Part shown: positions 43,379-51,813 of the stretch, in pieces | Layout: each line of letters opens with the position of its first letter | How positions within the stretch are numbered: the stretch's first letter is position 1 | From: JBGSIC01 sp041751875 | GTDB lineage: Bacteria; Bdellovibrionota; FAC87; UBA2466; JACKAF01 | Assembly (NCBI GenBank): GCA_041751875.1 | Contig: JBGSIC010000032.1 | Location: 1-64,000, forward strand | DNA length: 64,000 nucleotides | Direction: 5' to 3' | Program-made: the position numbers and the translations under genes | Notes under the pieces: model-generated | Database searches by the model: none | Seen by the model: the letters and a program-made list of their open reading frames with translations, nothing else | What the model was told of the DNA's origin: nothing

Positions 43379-44455
43379 ATGCGCCGCATACGAGTCATAG
43401 GTATCATTGGAGCCATCACCGGCCTCCTATTTTTAGCTGCAGATTTCACGCTCACCCATCTTTCTTATCGCCTTTCAAAAACGTCCAAGAACTCCAACCC
43501 TTCTTTGATTCGTGTTGCTTCCCCCATTTATCATCACGGCTTAATGCCGAGTAGGGCCGAAACTGACTACACCTATGGCCCCTTTCGTTTTTCCCTCGTG
43601 ACAAACTCTCTGGGATTTCGAGACAAAAGCACTCGCACCGTTCCCAAACGCTCCAGCCAACACCGGATTCTTTTTATCGGAGATTCCTTTACTGAGGGGC
43701 TGGGCGTAGATTTTGAAGATAGTTTTGTCGGCCAAATCTCGGAGCATTTTTCACACAAACAGGTCGAAGTACTCAACGCCGCCGTCGCTTCGTATTGTCC
43801 TATTATCTACTATCGAAAATTGAAGTATCTGATCGAAGAAGAGGGCCTTCGCTTCAATGAGGTGGTCTTGTTTATGGACATATCAGATGTTCAGGACGAA
43901 ACGTTTTACCACTGGGGTGAGAACGAATCGGTTCAAGGACCTCAGTCTCCCTGGCATATCTCCGACGCTCATCAAAAAGGGCGGGTCGGTTACTTCCTTC
44001 ATCTCCATTTTCGCCTGACAAGTTATGTTTACGAAAAAATTTGGTGTGTGCTGCAACCGCGGCGATGCTTGCGCCCGCCTGTTGGCTACATGCGGGCTCG
44101 GTGGGCCACCGATGCGCTAGCCTATGAAGCCTTCGGCAAGAAGGGACTGGAGTTGTCCCTACGACACATGGATCGGCTATGGGATTTACTTCAGAAAAAT
44201 AGCATCAAGCTGACTCTTGCGGTGTACCCCTGGCCCGATCAAATTTTAGACGGGGAATTGGACTCCCTCTATGTAAGCACCTGGCGGAACTGGTCCCAGG
44301 ATCGAGGGGTAACCTTTTTAGATTTTTTTCCCGCTTTTATTGGCGAGGAAGACAATAGTGAAACTATCAAAAAGTACTTTTTCGCGGATGACGTGCACTG
44401 GAATCGCCTAGGTCATAAGAAAGTGGCGGACACATTCTTTACGCTCTACAAGTAA
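43379..44455 (+). CDS. SGNH/GDSL hydrolase, membrane-anchored
   Basis: This 358-residue protein has a hydrophobic N-terminal anchor (about 8-25) and an SGNH fold. Block I is ILFIGDSFTEG near residue 99 with the catalytic Ser, and the terminal VHWNRLGHKKVAD block near 340 holds the Asp/His pair. It is similar in plan to enzymes that add or remove acetyl groups on cell-surface polysaccharides. It lies opposite two glycosyltransferase genes. Confidence 0.72.
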   Translation: MRRIRVIGIIGAITGLLFLAADFTLTHLSYRLSKTSKNSNPSLIRVASPIYHHGLMPSRAETDYTYGPFRFSLVTNSLGFRDKSTRTVPKRSSQHRILFIGDSFTEGLGVDFEDSFVGQISEHFSHKQVEVLNAAVASYCPIIYYRKLKYLIEEEGLRFNEVVLFMDISDVQDETFYHWGENESVQGPQSPWHISDAHQKGRVGYFLHLHFRLTSYVYEKIWCVLQPRRCLRPPVGYMRARWATDALAYEAFGKKGLELSLRHMDRLWDLLQKNSIKLTLAVYPWPDQILDGELDSLYVSTWRNWSQDRGVTFLDFFPAFIGEEDNSETIKKYFFADDVHWNRLGHKKVADTFFTLYK

Positions 44456-44492
44456 ACAAATCTCAAAAGAGAAAAATACTTCTCCAGTTTCT

Positions 44493-46454
44493 CTAGTCAC
44501 TAAAAAGAAAAATCTTCGGGCGCACGTCTTCCTCCGGAGTCCATTCCCAGTAGCGTACTAAGATCGTATAAATCAATAGTCCCGTCTCACCCTCTCCAAA
44601 GAAAAGGTACTTCAAAGCCTGGGTCATAAGATTTTGACGTGTGAGACCAATAAAAATGCTCAGCGGATCGAGAAGTTCACTGATGTAGGCAATGCTGTTG
44701 GCGACTGCGAGGGCGCCATACACATTAATAATATAATTGTCCCCCACCTTTCGGACTCGCGTACGCAAAGGCGAATAAAATTCACTGCGATTATCCACAA
44801 GATGAACGTGGGTAAAAGCGATAGGGCCTTTTATGTGATAATACTTTCTGAGTTGGCGTTCCTTATGTTTTCGAGCCTCCTCAGTGTTGGTAACTGTTGG
44901 AGCTAGATGGACTTTTTTGAATGTGATGTCCTGCCAGTGTTGCCAAGACTCCTCGTCTTTGAACGCCAATTCACTTACGCGTAATTCAGTAGCACGCAAA
45001 TAGCGGCTCAACGCACCGGAAAAAATGACCAAAAGAATAAAGGCACCCGCGATAATGGCCCCGTCAGGGCGGATTAGAATGTTTTCGATAAGTGTGTAGA
45101 GAAACAGGGCGGAAATGGCCCAGAAAAAAAAGCTCTTAATAAGATCGCTTTTCACCTTAGATTTTCTGTGTTCGCGTTTGAAAGAAACAGCGACCGCAAC
45201 CGACGCCGATAATATAAGAACCAAGACCCCCGTGGCGTACGCTCCTCCTTGCGCTTCTACGTCCGCTTTGAAAAACCAAGTCACGAGAAGAGTAATGAAA
45301 AACAAAACCATCACCAAGGGCCGACGAAACGCAATGGATCGGGGAGCCATCCCGAATCGTGGCAAATAGCGAGGGATGAGATTAAGCAGGCCGGCCATTG
45401 CCGAGGCTCCCGCAAACCACAGAATCAAAATGGTGCTCACATCGTAAACGGTTCCGAAAAATTCTCCGAGAAGCTCATGTGCCAAATACGCAATGGCGCG
45501 GCCCGAAGCAGGGCCTCCCGCTTGGTACGCTTGGGGAGGAATCAAACAGGCGGTAACAAAGCTGGAAAGCAGTAAAAACGAACTCATGATCAGAGCGGCA
45601 GCCAAAAGGAGATGGTGAGTGGACCGGATGCGTTCGGTAGGTTTTGTTTCTTCTGGGTCGGTCGCTTCTCCTTTGATGAGCGGCATCACAGAAACACCCG
45701 TCTCAAACCCGCTCATTCCCAGCGCGAGCTTGGGAAATACGAGAGCCGCCACGATAAGGATATCCGTTAAGCTTCCCGTGGCCCAAAGGCCAGTCATCCA
45801 CTGATTTAATAGTTCGGGCCGATCGATAATGTGTTTTAGCCCCACCAAGAGAACAATTAAGTTCAGAACGAGAAACGGAATGGCGATGGCGGCAGCCAGA
45901 CTGATGGCTTCTTTAAACCCGCGCATAAAGACGGCCGCCAGCAGAAATAGGAGCAAACATGTTATGAGAATCTCGTGTCCATCTAGATAAGGATGTAGAA
46001 TTGGGTTTTCAATCGCGTGAACAGCCGCGTCAGCGGCCGACAAGGTCATCGTGATGACAAAGTCCGTGGCGGCAAATCCGAGAAGGACTAGAACAACAAT
46101 TTTGCTGGTCCAGCCACCAAAGAGTGTTTCCAGAAGTGCGATGGATCCTTGACCGGCGAAAGATCTTTTGGCGACTTGAGAGTAAACGGGTAAGGCGCCA
46201 AAGAGGGTGATCAGAACGAGAAATACCGTAGCCACGGGTGACAAAAAACCCGCGGCAATCAGTGCAATTCCAGGCTGATAGCCCAGGGTGGAAAAGTAGT
46301 CCACCCCGGTGAGCCAGAGAACCTTGTACCAAGGGTACTCGTGCGATTTGACCTTTTGTGGACCAAATTCTTCGTCCTGCAGCAAGAATTTTCCCAGCCA
46401 AGTTTCTGGCTTGGCGGTCGCGCGCATGGGAAGTGGAAGAGCGATTCTTTTCAT
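44493..46454 (-). CDS. APC-superfamily permease
   Basis: This 653-residue integral membrane protein has about 12 membrane helices in the first 470 residues and a soluble tail (about 510-653). The start of the core, VDYFSTLGYQPGIALIAAG, is the substrate-binding helix-1 pattern of APC permeases. The large C-terminal domain is reminiscent of KUP/KimA-like K+ transporters rather than of typical 450-residue amino-acid permeases. The substrate is not clear. It stands in the same direction as the acetyltransferase operon but is separated from it by 77 bp. Confidence 0.7.
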   Translation of the reverse strand: MKRIALPLPMRATAKPETWLGKFLLQDEEFGPQKVKSHEYPWYKVLWLTGVDYFSTLGYQPGIALIAAGFLSPVATVFLVLITLFGALPVYSQVAKRSFAGQGSIALLETLFGGWTSKIVVLVLLGFAATDFVITMTLSAADAAVHAIENPILHPYLDGHEILITCLLLFLLAAVFMRGFKEAISLAAAIAIPFLVLNLIVLLVGLKHIIDRPELLNQWMTGLWATGSLTDILIVAALVFPKLALGMSGFETGVSVMPLIKGEATDPEETKPTERIRSTHHLLLAAALIMSSFLLLSSFVTACLIPPQAYQAGGPASGRAIAYLAHELLGEFFGTVYDVSTILILWFAGASAMAGLLNLIPRYLPRFGMAPRSIAFRRPLVMVLFFITLLVTWFFKADVEAQGGAYATGVLVLILSASVAVAVSFKREHRKSKVKSDLIKSFFFWAISALFLYTLIENILIRPDGAIIAGAFILLVIFSGALSRYLRATELRVSELAFKDEESWQHWQDITFKKVHLAPTVTNTEEARKHKERQLRKYYHIKGPIAFTHVHLVDNRSEFYSPLRTRVRKVGDNYIINVYGALAVANSIAYISELLDPLSIFIGLTRQNLMTQALKYLFFGEGETGLLIYTILVRYWEWTPEEDVRPKIFLFSD

Positions 46455-46531
46455 GGCTGGTAAAGGCCTATCATACTGACGTTTCCACTATTTGTACCAT
46501 TTTAATCTTGTCGCGAATCGTAGGAGGAAGG

Positions 46532-47569
46532 TTATTTGTGTTCGTCGCGCATTGCCAAGAGAAACGTGGCCACGTTCTTGCCTAACCAGCGCGTGGCGTA
46601 GCCGCCTTCTTGCACTACCACGGTGGGAAGATTAAGCGCGGCAAAGCGAGAGGCAACTAAGGCAAAATCACTGGTTTCGAGTTTAAAATCTCCGATCGGA
46701 TCTTCCTTAAATGTGTCAAAGCCGGCCGAGAGCACCAGGCTTTTGGGAGCAAAGCTTTTGAGTACGGGAATAACCTTGCGATCCAGAATACGTAAATACC
46801 CTTGTCCATCGCACCCTCCGGGAACGGGAAGGTTTAAGGTAAACCCTTTTCCCCGTCCGATTCCCTTTTCCGTCGCGTAGCCTGAAAAGAACGGGTAGTA
46901 GTCTTGGGGATCACCGTGAACGGAAATAAAAAGGACTCGATCATCCTTATAAAAAAGACTCTGCGTGCCGTTGCCATGGTGAAAATCGATATCCACAATC
47001 GCCACCCTTCCGGCCGATTTTAATTGCGTGGCGGCGATCGCGGCGTTGTTAAAATAGCAATAACCTCCAAATAGGTTTTTAGAGGCGTGGTGGCCAGGGG
47101 GACGAGAAAGAGCGTAAGAAATCTGGGCTTTTCCGCTGCGAACCAACTTAGCGGCGCTGTAGGCGGCCGACGCGCTCCAGTAGGCGGCATCCCAAGCTTT
47201 AGAAGTCAGAGGCGTACCCGAGTCGAAACAATAGTAACCGGCTTGTTTAATAGAATTGGCGTTGGCTTCCACCTGATCGCGGCGCGGAAACACACTGGGA
47301 TAAACCGTGGCGCCCCGGGGGAGTTTGGAAGCGGTCTTAAGCAGTTTCACCAGCGCTGGGTTGTGAAGCGCCGCAATTTTTTGTTGGGGCAGTGGAGAGG
47401 GGCGGTGAACGGAAAAAGCTGAGCTGTTTTTTTTGATAGCGGCAAGGATACGTTCGGCTCGGTTGGTCGTTTCGGGGTGATCCATCTTTGTTCCAAACGC
47501 CCATTCATATAAGGGACGGTGCTTGAATTGTTCAGGATGAAAAAAAACCTTCAGTAATGGCTTAGGCAT
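46532..47569 (-). CDS. Histone-deacetylase-family amidohydrolase
   Basis: The 345-residue protein belongs to the HDAC / acetylpolyamine amidohydrolase / acetoin-utilisation superfamily. It shows RPPGHHA (catalytic His pair), the zinc-binding DIDFHHGNGT, VHGDPQDYYPF, and LSAGFDTF with the second Asp ligand. All zinc and charge-relay residues are present, so it should remove acetyl groups from acetyl-lysine, acetyl-polyamine or a similar substrate. It is the last gene of an operon that begins with an AblB-type acetyltransferase and has an amino-acid ABC transporter between. It overlaps the ATPase gene by 8 bp. Confidence 0.85.
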   Translation of the reverse strand: MPKPLLKVFFHPEQFKHRPLYEWAFGTKMDHPETTNRAERILAAIKKNSSAFSVHRPSPLPQQKIAALHNPALVKLLKTASKLPRGATVYPSVFPRRDQVEANANSIKQAGYYCFDSGTPLTSKAWDAAYWSASAAYSAAKLVRSGKAQISYALSRPPGHHASKNLFGGYCYFNNAAIAATQLKSAGRVAIVDIDFHHGNGTQSLFYKDDRVLFISVHGDPQDYYPFFSGYATEKGIGRGKGFTLNLPVPGGCDGQGYLRILDRKVIPVLKSFAPKSLVLSAGFDTFKEDPIGDFKLETSDFALVASRFAALNLPTVVVQEGGYATRWLGKNVATFLLAMRDEHK

Positions 47570-48224
47570 TCGTGTTTCCTATCAGACGTCCTTTAGACAT
47601 ACTAAGACGGCGCGTACAAAAAAGGTCTAAAAAACTGATATCGTGGCTCACTACCAGAATTTGACTCCTTTTATTTAATCGTTCCAAAAGAACAGCTAGG
47701 TCCTTTGATGTTTTGGCATCGAGCGCTGCGCTCGGTTCGTCTAGCAGGAGTAGGCGGGGCGATAGGATTAGGCTCCGGGCCAGAGCGACGCGCTGACGTT
47801 GTCCACCGCTAAGCTCATGTGGGTACCGGTCTGCCAGCTGATCCATATGGAGTTCAGCGAGCAATTCTTGGGCCGACTCCGCCGCCCCTTTTATTTGATG
47901 CAGTTTAGTCGCCAACAGAATGTTCTCGCGCACACTGAAGTGGGGAAAAAGCTGATAATCTTGAAAGACAAGCCCCACAATGCGCGCGCGCTCGCGGTTC
48001 GTGATCCCCGAAATGGGTTGGCTCTGTACGCGAATAGTTCCCGCATGAGGTGCAAGTAGTCCGGCAATGGCGAATAAAAGCGTGCTTTTCCCGGAACCAC
48101 TTTCTCCCGTAATGGCAAAGGGAGCTCCGGCAGATACGGACAGCGAAAGATGAGAAAGAATTTCGTTTGCTCCACGCCGCACCGTTAACGAATCGATTTC
48201 CAGCAAGGAAGAATCAAGGGACAT
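47562..48224 (-). CDS. Amino-acid-type ABC transporter ATP-binding protein
   Basis: The start at ATG 48222-48224 is supported by GGAAGGGAC 6 bp upstream; the upstream ORF extension is not family-like. The 220-residue protein has Walker A GESGSGKST, a Q-loop FQDYQLFP, the ABC signature LSGGQRQRVALARSL and Walker B LLLLDEPSAALD. It resembles the ATPases of polar amino-acid uptake (GlnQ/HisP-like) but is slightly short. It overlaps both neighbours (11 bp and 8 bp). Confidence 0.85.
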   Translation of the reverse strand: MSLDSSLLEIDSLTVRRGANEILSHLSLSVSAGAPFAITGESGSGKSTLLFAIAGLLAPHAGTIRVQSQPISGITNRERARIVGLVFQDYQLFPHFSVRENILLATKLHQIKGAAESAQELLAELHMDQLADRYPHELSGGQRQRVALARSLILSPRLLLLDEPSAALDAKTSKDLAVLLERLNKRSQILVVSHDISFLDLFCTRRLSMSKGRLIGNTNA

Positions 48225-49623
48225 GTAAAAGTCCCTTCCGCGCGTAGGCCCGTTCCAAACGGCGGCCCAAGATGAGCAGGGGATAAGTGACACAGAAGTA
48301 AAGAACGGCCACCGCCGCATAAAGTTCCAAGGGACGAAAGGTGGCGCTAATGAGCTCCTGGGCCTGTAGGGTAAGCTCATGCACACTAATGACCGATACA
48401 ATGGCCGAGTCTTTAATCATCGCGACGACCGTATTTAGAGTGGGCGCGGTCAGAAGCGGCAGCATTTGGGGAAACACCACATGCCGCAAGGACTCCCACG
48501 ACGAAAGACCCAGTGATTTGGCCGCCCAACGTTGCCCGGAAGGCACGGCAAGATACGCGGTTTTCGCAATTTCGGTAAGATAGGCGGCGCTGTGCACGGC
48601 GATAGCCAAAATAGCGGCATTCCAGGCTGACATGCGGATGCCAATGGAGGGAAGGCCAAAATAAAGCGCGAAGAGCTGAACCATAAAAGGAGTCGCGCGC
48701 ACAAAATCCACGGCGACCGCTAGCGCTTTACCGATCCAACCGCCGAAGGAGAGTGTAATTAAAGTGAGTAGAGCTGAGAGAAGGATGCCTAAGCCAATGC
48801 CTTCAAAAGAAATTAAAAGCGTATCCAGAAGGCCGCGTAGTAGTAGTCGTGCCATCGCCGGCAGATTCCAAGTCTGGTTAGTGGAAACTGGCTGCTCTCC
48901 GAAATATTTTTCGTTTAGCGCCGCGTATTCGGGCGATGCTTTAAGAGCTTTCAGTTCGGTGTTTAAGTTTCCAAGTAAACTTTGATCGGAGGGGCGAACA
49001 GGGATCGCAATTCTTTCTTCAAACAAAAGCCCACCTAGCGGTTTGATGTCCGCTTCGCGACTTTTTTTCATGTATAGACCGACAAGCTTGTCGGTGATCA
49101 TGGCGTCGATTCTATTCGCCTGTAAATCTTGTAATACCTCTACATCTCCCTTGTAGGTACGGATTTCGGCCTTGGGATAGCGTTGTCGCGCAAAAACGCC
49201 GTATGTTGTGCCTAGAGTCACCCCAATGCGAAACCCCGGTCGTTCGGGTTCGGGACGCGAAGTGGAAGGGACAAAAAGTTGAGCCCCGGAGAGATAATAA
49301 GGAAGGGTGAAGCGGACCACCTGACCGCGCTCTTCGGTCACCGCCATGCTGCCAATCACGGCGTCAATACGGCCTGACAAAAGCGCGCTTAATATTCCGT
49401 CCCACTGCAAGATCTTAAATTCGCAAGGTCGCTGAAGACGAATACACAGCGCACGCGCTATATCGACGTCAAACCCCACAAGCTTGCCGTCGGCACCGAA
49501 ATAGTTGAATGGTGGATACTTTCCCGTAAGCCCAATCCGTAGTGGTTCACTTCGTCCGAATGCCTCTTGCCAAGAGGCGACACACATAAATAATGAGAGA
49601 ATAAAGGCAAGAACTCTAGGCAT
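48214..49623 (-). CDS. Fused substrate-binding and permease protein of an amino-acid ABC transporter
   Basis: One 469-residue protein carries a periplasmic solute-binding domain of family 3 (about 25-250; RIGLTGKYPPFNYFGADGKLVGFDVDIARAL) after a signal peptide. A HisM/GlnP-type permease (about 260-460; LLRGLLDTLLISFEGIGLG, the EAA-like loop AAKSLGLSSWESLRHVVFPQ) follows. Such fusions exist in GlnP-type importers. It should import a polar or basic amino acid. The start is ATG 49621-49623; a GTG 12 bp upstream is in frame. It overlaps ablB by 8 bp and the ATPase gene by 11 bp. Confidence 0.85.
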   Translation of the reverse strand: MPRVLAFILSLFMCVASWQEAFGRSEPLRIGLTGKYPPFNYFGADGKLVGFDVDIARALCIRLQRPCEFKILQWDGILSALLSGRIDAVIGSMAVTEERGQVVRFTLPYYLSGAQLFVPSTSRPEPERPGFRIGVTLGTTYGVFARQRYPKAEIRTYKGDVEVLQDLQANRIDAMITDKLVGLYMKKSREADIKPLGGLLFEERIAIPVRPSDQSLLGNLNTELKALKASPEYAALNEKYFGEQPVSTNQTWNLPAMARLLLRGLLDTLLISFEGIGLGILLSALLTLITLSFGGWIGKALAVAVDFVRATPFMVQLFALYFGLPSIGIRMSAWNAAILAIAVHSAAYLTEIAKTAYLAVPSGQRWAAKSLGLSSWESLRHVVFPQMLPLLTAPTLNTVVAMIKDSAIVSVISVHELTLQAQELISATFRPLELYAAVAVLYFCVTYPLLILGRRLERAYARKGLLHVP

Positions 49624-50632
49624 CACCGCGTCCACTCGTATTAGATTTATCGAGTTTCTTTACCCATAGGTTCATATCTTCGTAGGCCCCGTAGATATCG
49701 CAGTTGTTCACCAACCGTCCTAGAAACTCGTATTCTAATCCGTAGAACACTTGATTCATTCCGAAGCTTCGGCTGCGGGCCAGCGTGTACGCGCTTCGGT
49801 AGTCTCTCGAACGCAATTCGTTTTCCAAGAAACTTAAAATGAGGCTCATCAGACCCTTGCCTCTTTCCGACTTTACTGTCGCGCAATCAGTCAATTCAGC
49901 GGTCAGTTTTTTAGGGCGGAGTTCGGCACTGGCAGCTGCGATGATGGTGTCTTCCCGCGTGATTACGGCAAAAACACTTTCTTTCTCAAACACCGTTCGC
50001 ATGTAGTCTTCGTGCATCAAAGGCGAGGGGTAGCTTTCAAAAATGGTGCGGTATAGTTTTGTGAGGTGGGGAATGTCGTCGGGACGGGCCAAACGCAAAT
50101 CATAGCCTTCGGGCAGGGATCGGCTAGTTGTTTCGAAAGGACGCGACATGATGTCTTCAATAAGAAGAATTTCTTCCAAAAGACTGCCTGAAGTCACACG
50201 GGCCTGGGACCGAAACTTACTGACTACATAAGCGTCTTCGCCCGCAAAATAGTACTTAAGGACTGCTTCGAGCACGTAACCATGTTGTAGGAATTGCTGC
50301 CAATCGTTCGTTTTCGCGTAACAAATAATTTTGTCGAAGGCGTTCGCCTCAGCAAGTCTACGAATGGAGAGAATCATTTCCGAATAGTTTGGACCGGTGT
50401 AATCCAAAATACGTATCCGCTGATTGTAATGATCCAAAAATATAGTGGCCGAGAAGTCAGGACCCGAAACTGTGTGTTCGACCCCATACACTAATCCCAC
50501 AAACGTAAGCTCCTTTCCTGGTTCAAGGTAGAGAGTTACTTTTCCCATTTCTGAACGCGATTTTACCGGCAACGGCTGAATATCTGGAATATGAACTTTG
50601 ATCAGTTTTTCTGAAGGACGTTTGGAGTTCAT
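49616..50632 (-). CDS. ablB: AblB-like beta-lysine N-acetyltransferase
   Basis: The start is ATG 50630-50632 with AAGGG 7 bp upstream; an earlier in-frame ATG at 50674 has no such site. The 338-residue protein has an N-terminal alpha/beta region and a C-terminal GNAT domain. The hallmark of AblB is visible near the end: ARSRSFGMNQVFYGLEYEFLGRLVNNCDIYG..EDMNLWVKKL. AblB makes N-epsilon-acetyl-beta-lysine, an osmolyte. The lysine 2,3-aminomutase gene (ablA) that normally sits beside it is absent from the window. Here it heads a minus-strand operon with an ABC importer and an HDAC-like deacetylase. Confidence 0.8.
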   Translation of the reverse strand: MNSKRPSEKLIKVHIPDIQPLPVKSRSEMGKVTLYLEPGKELTFVGLVYGVEHTVSGPDFSATIFLDHYNQRIRILDYTGPNYSEMILSIRRLAEANAFDKIICYAKTNDWQQFLQHGYVLEAVLKYYFAGEDAYVVSKFRSQARVTSGSLLEEILLIEDIMSRPFETTSRSLPEGYDLRLARPDDIPHLTKLYRTIFESYPSPLMHEDYMRTVFEKESVFAVITREDTIIAAASAELRPKKLTAELTDCATVKSERGKGLMSLILSFLENELRSRDYRSAYTLARSRSFGMNQVFYGLEYEFLGRLVNNCDIYGAYEDMNLWVKKLDKSNTSGRGDA

Positions 50633-50881
50633 GGAGTTGCCCTTGGATCGAAAATGAATGGCTCTATTAGACATAACAGAAAAAGTGACCTGGTGACAAC
50701 CCGCGGAGGGAGAAAAACGGGTAATGCTCCGTATTAGAGAATTCTGTTTTGTTCAGAAGCAAAATCTACCGTCGAGAAATAAACTGACCCCGCTCTCATC
50801 TTATTAGAATTGTTTTTCTGACCCTACAGGGTTGCGCCTCACGCTGATAACGTTACACTTAATCTCATTGTGGAGGATCGA

Positions 50882-51796
50882 TTGAATAAATTGTTTTCTG
50901 AAGAAGCGTTGACCATGCTCGGGCTTACGACGGCACGCATCGCTGTGTGGGTAGTTTGTTCGTTTATCGTCTGGCTATTGGCCAAACGGTTGGTCGATCG
51001 GATGGAGAAAAAGATTCTAGCCAAAGCGCAAGTAGAAGGAGAACCCCCCACCGAAAGCGCAAGACGCATTGATACCCTAGGCCGACTATTGCAACAGGGA
51101 ATATTTTTGCTCCTCATTGGAGTCGTTACATTAGGAGTATTGCGGGAAATAGGAATTGAAATAGGGCCGATACTCGCCAGCGCCGGAGTCGTGGGCTTAG
51201 CGGTGGGCTTTGGAGCCCAGAACTTAGTGCGTGACATCATCTCTGGTTTCTTTCTTCTACTGGAGAATCAGGTGCGGGTGGGTGATGTCGCCACGGTGAA
51301 TGGGACCGGTGGCCTTGTGGAGGAGCTCAATTTTCGCACCATCGTTTTGCGAGATCTCTCTGGAGTGGTGCATGTCTTTCCCAACGGATCAATCACTACG
51401 CTATCGAATCAAACGCGAGGTTGGTCGGGTTATGTCATGGAGATCGGCGTTGCCTATAAAGAGAATATTGATCATGTCATTGCTGTGATGAAAAACGTCT
51501 CAGCGGATATGAAGAAAGATCACAGTTGGGGCCGTTTCATGCTGGAAGTAATAGAAGTGTTTGGTGTTGATTCCTTTGCTGACTCCGCAGTGGTCATCAA
51601 AGCGCGGTTGAAAACGCGCCCTCTCAAGCAATGGGACATTGGGCGAGAGTATTTAAAACGCCTTAAAGTGGCTTTTGATAGTGAAAAGATTGAGTTTCCG
51701 TTTCCCCAGCGCACGCTGACGATAGGGGCCGGCATGGGACCGCTGCTGGAAAAAATCTTCTTGAGCAAGCAGGAAAAGCCAGTGCAAAGTGCGTAG
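50882..51796 (+). CDS. MscS-family mechanosensitive channel
   Basis: The TTG at 50882 is chosen because GGAGG (50872-50876) lies just upstream; the in-frame GTG 50870 would place that site inside the gene. The 304-residue protein has three N-terminal membrane helices. The pore helix region GPILASAGVVGLAVGFGAQNLVRDIISGFFLLLENQVRVGD is the MscS signature, and a cytoplasmic domain with FPNGSI follows. It releases solutes on osmotic down-shock. Its neighbour ablB makes an osmolyte in other organisms, so an osmotic link is possible but not shown. Confidence 0.9.
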   Translation: MNKLFSEEALTMLGLTTARIAVWVVCSFIVWLLAKRLVDRMEKKILAKAQVEGEPPTESARRIDTLGRLLQQGIFLLLIGVVTLGVLREIGIEIGPILASAGVVGLAVGFGAQNLVRDIISGFFLLLENQVRVGDVATVNGTGGLVEELNFRTIVLRDLSGVVHVFPNGSITTLSNQTRGWSGYVMEIGVAYKENIDHVIAVMKNVSADMKKDHSWGRFMLEVIEVFGVDSFADSAVVIKARLKTRPLKQWDIGREYLKRLKVAFDSEKIEFPFPQRTLTIGAGMGPLLEKIFLSKQEKPVQSA

Positions 51797-51813
51797 GAGT
51801 TTGATTGTGTGAA

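Noticed and set aside
44468..44494. Terminator between SGNH hydrolase and permease genes
   Set aside because: AGAGAAA and TTTCTCT can pair, but the loop is 13 bases, the stem is A/T-rich and no T-run follows on either strand.
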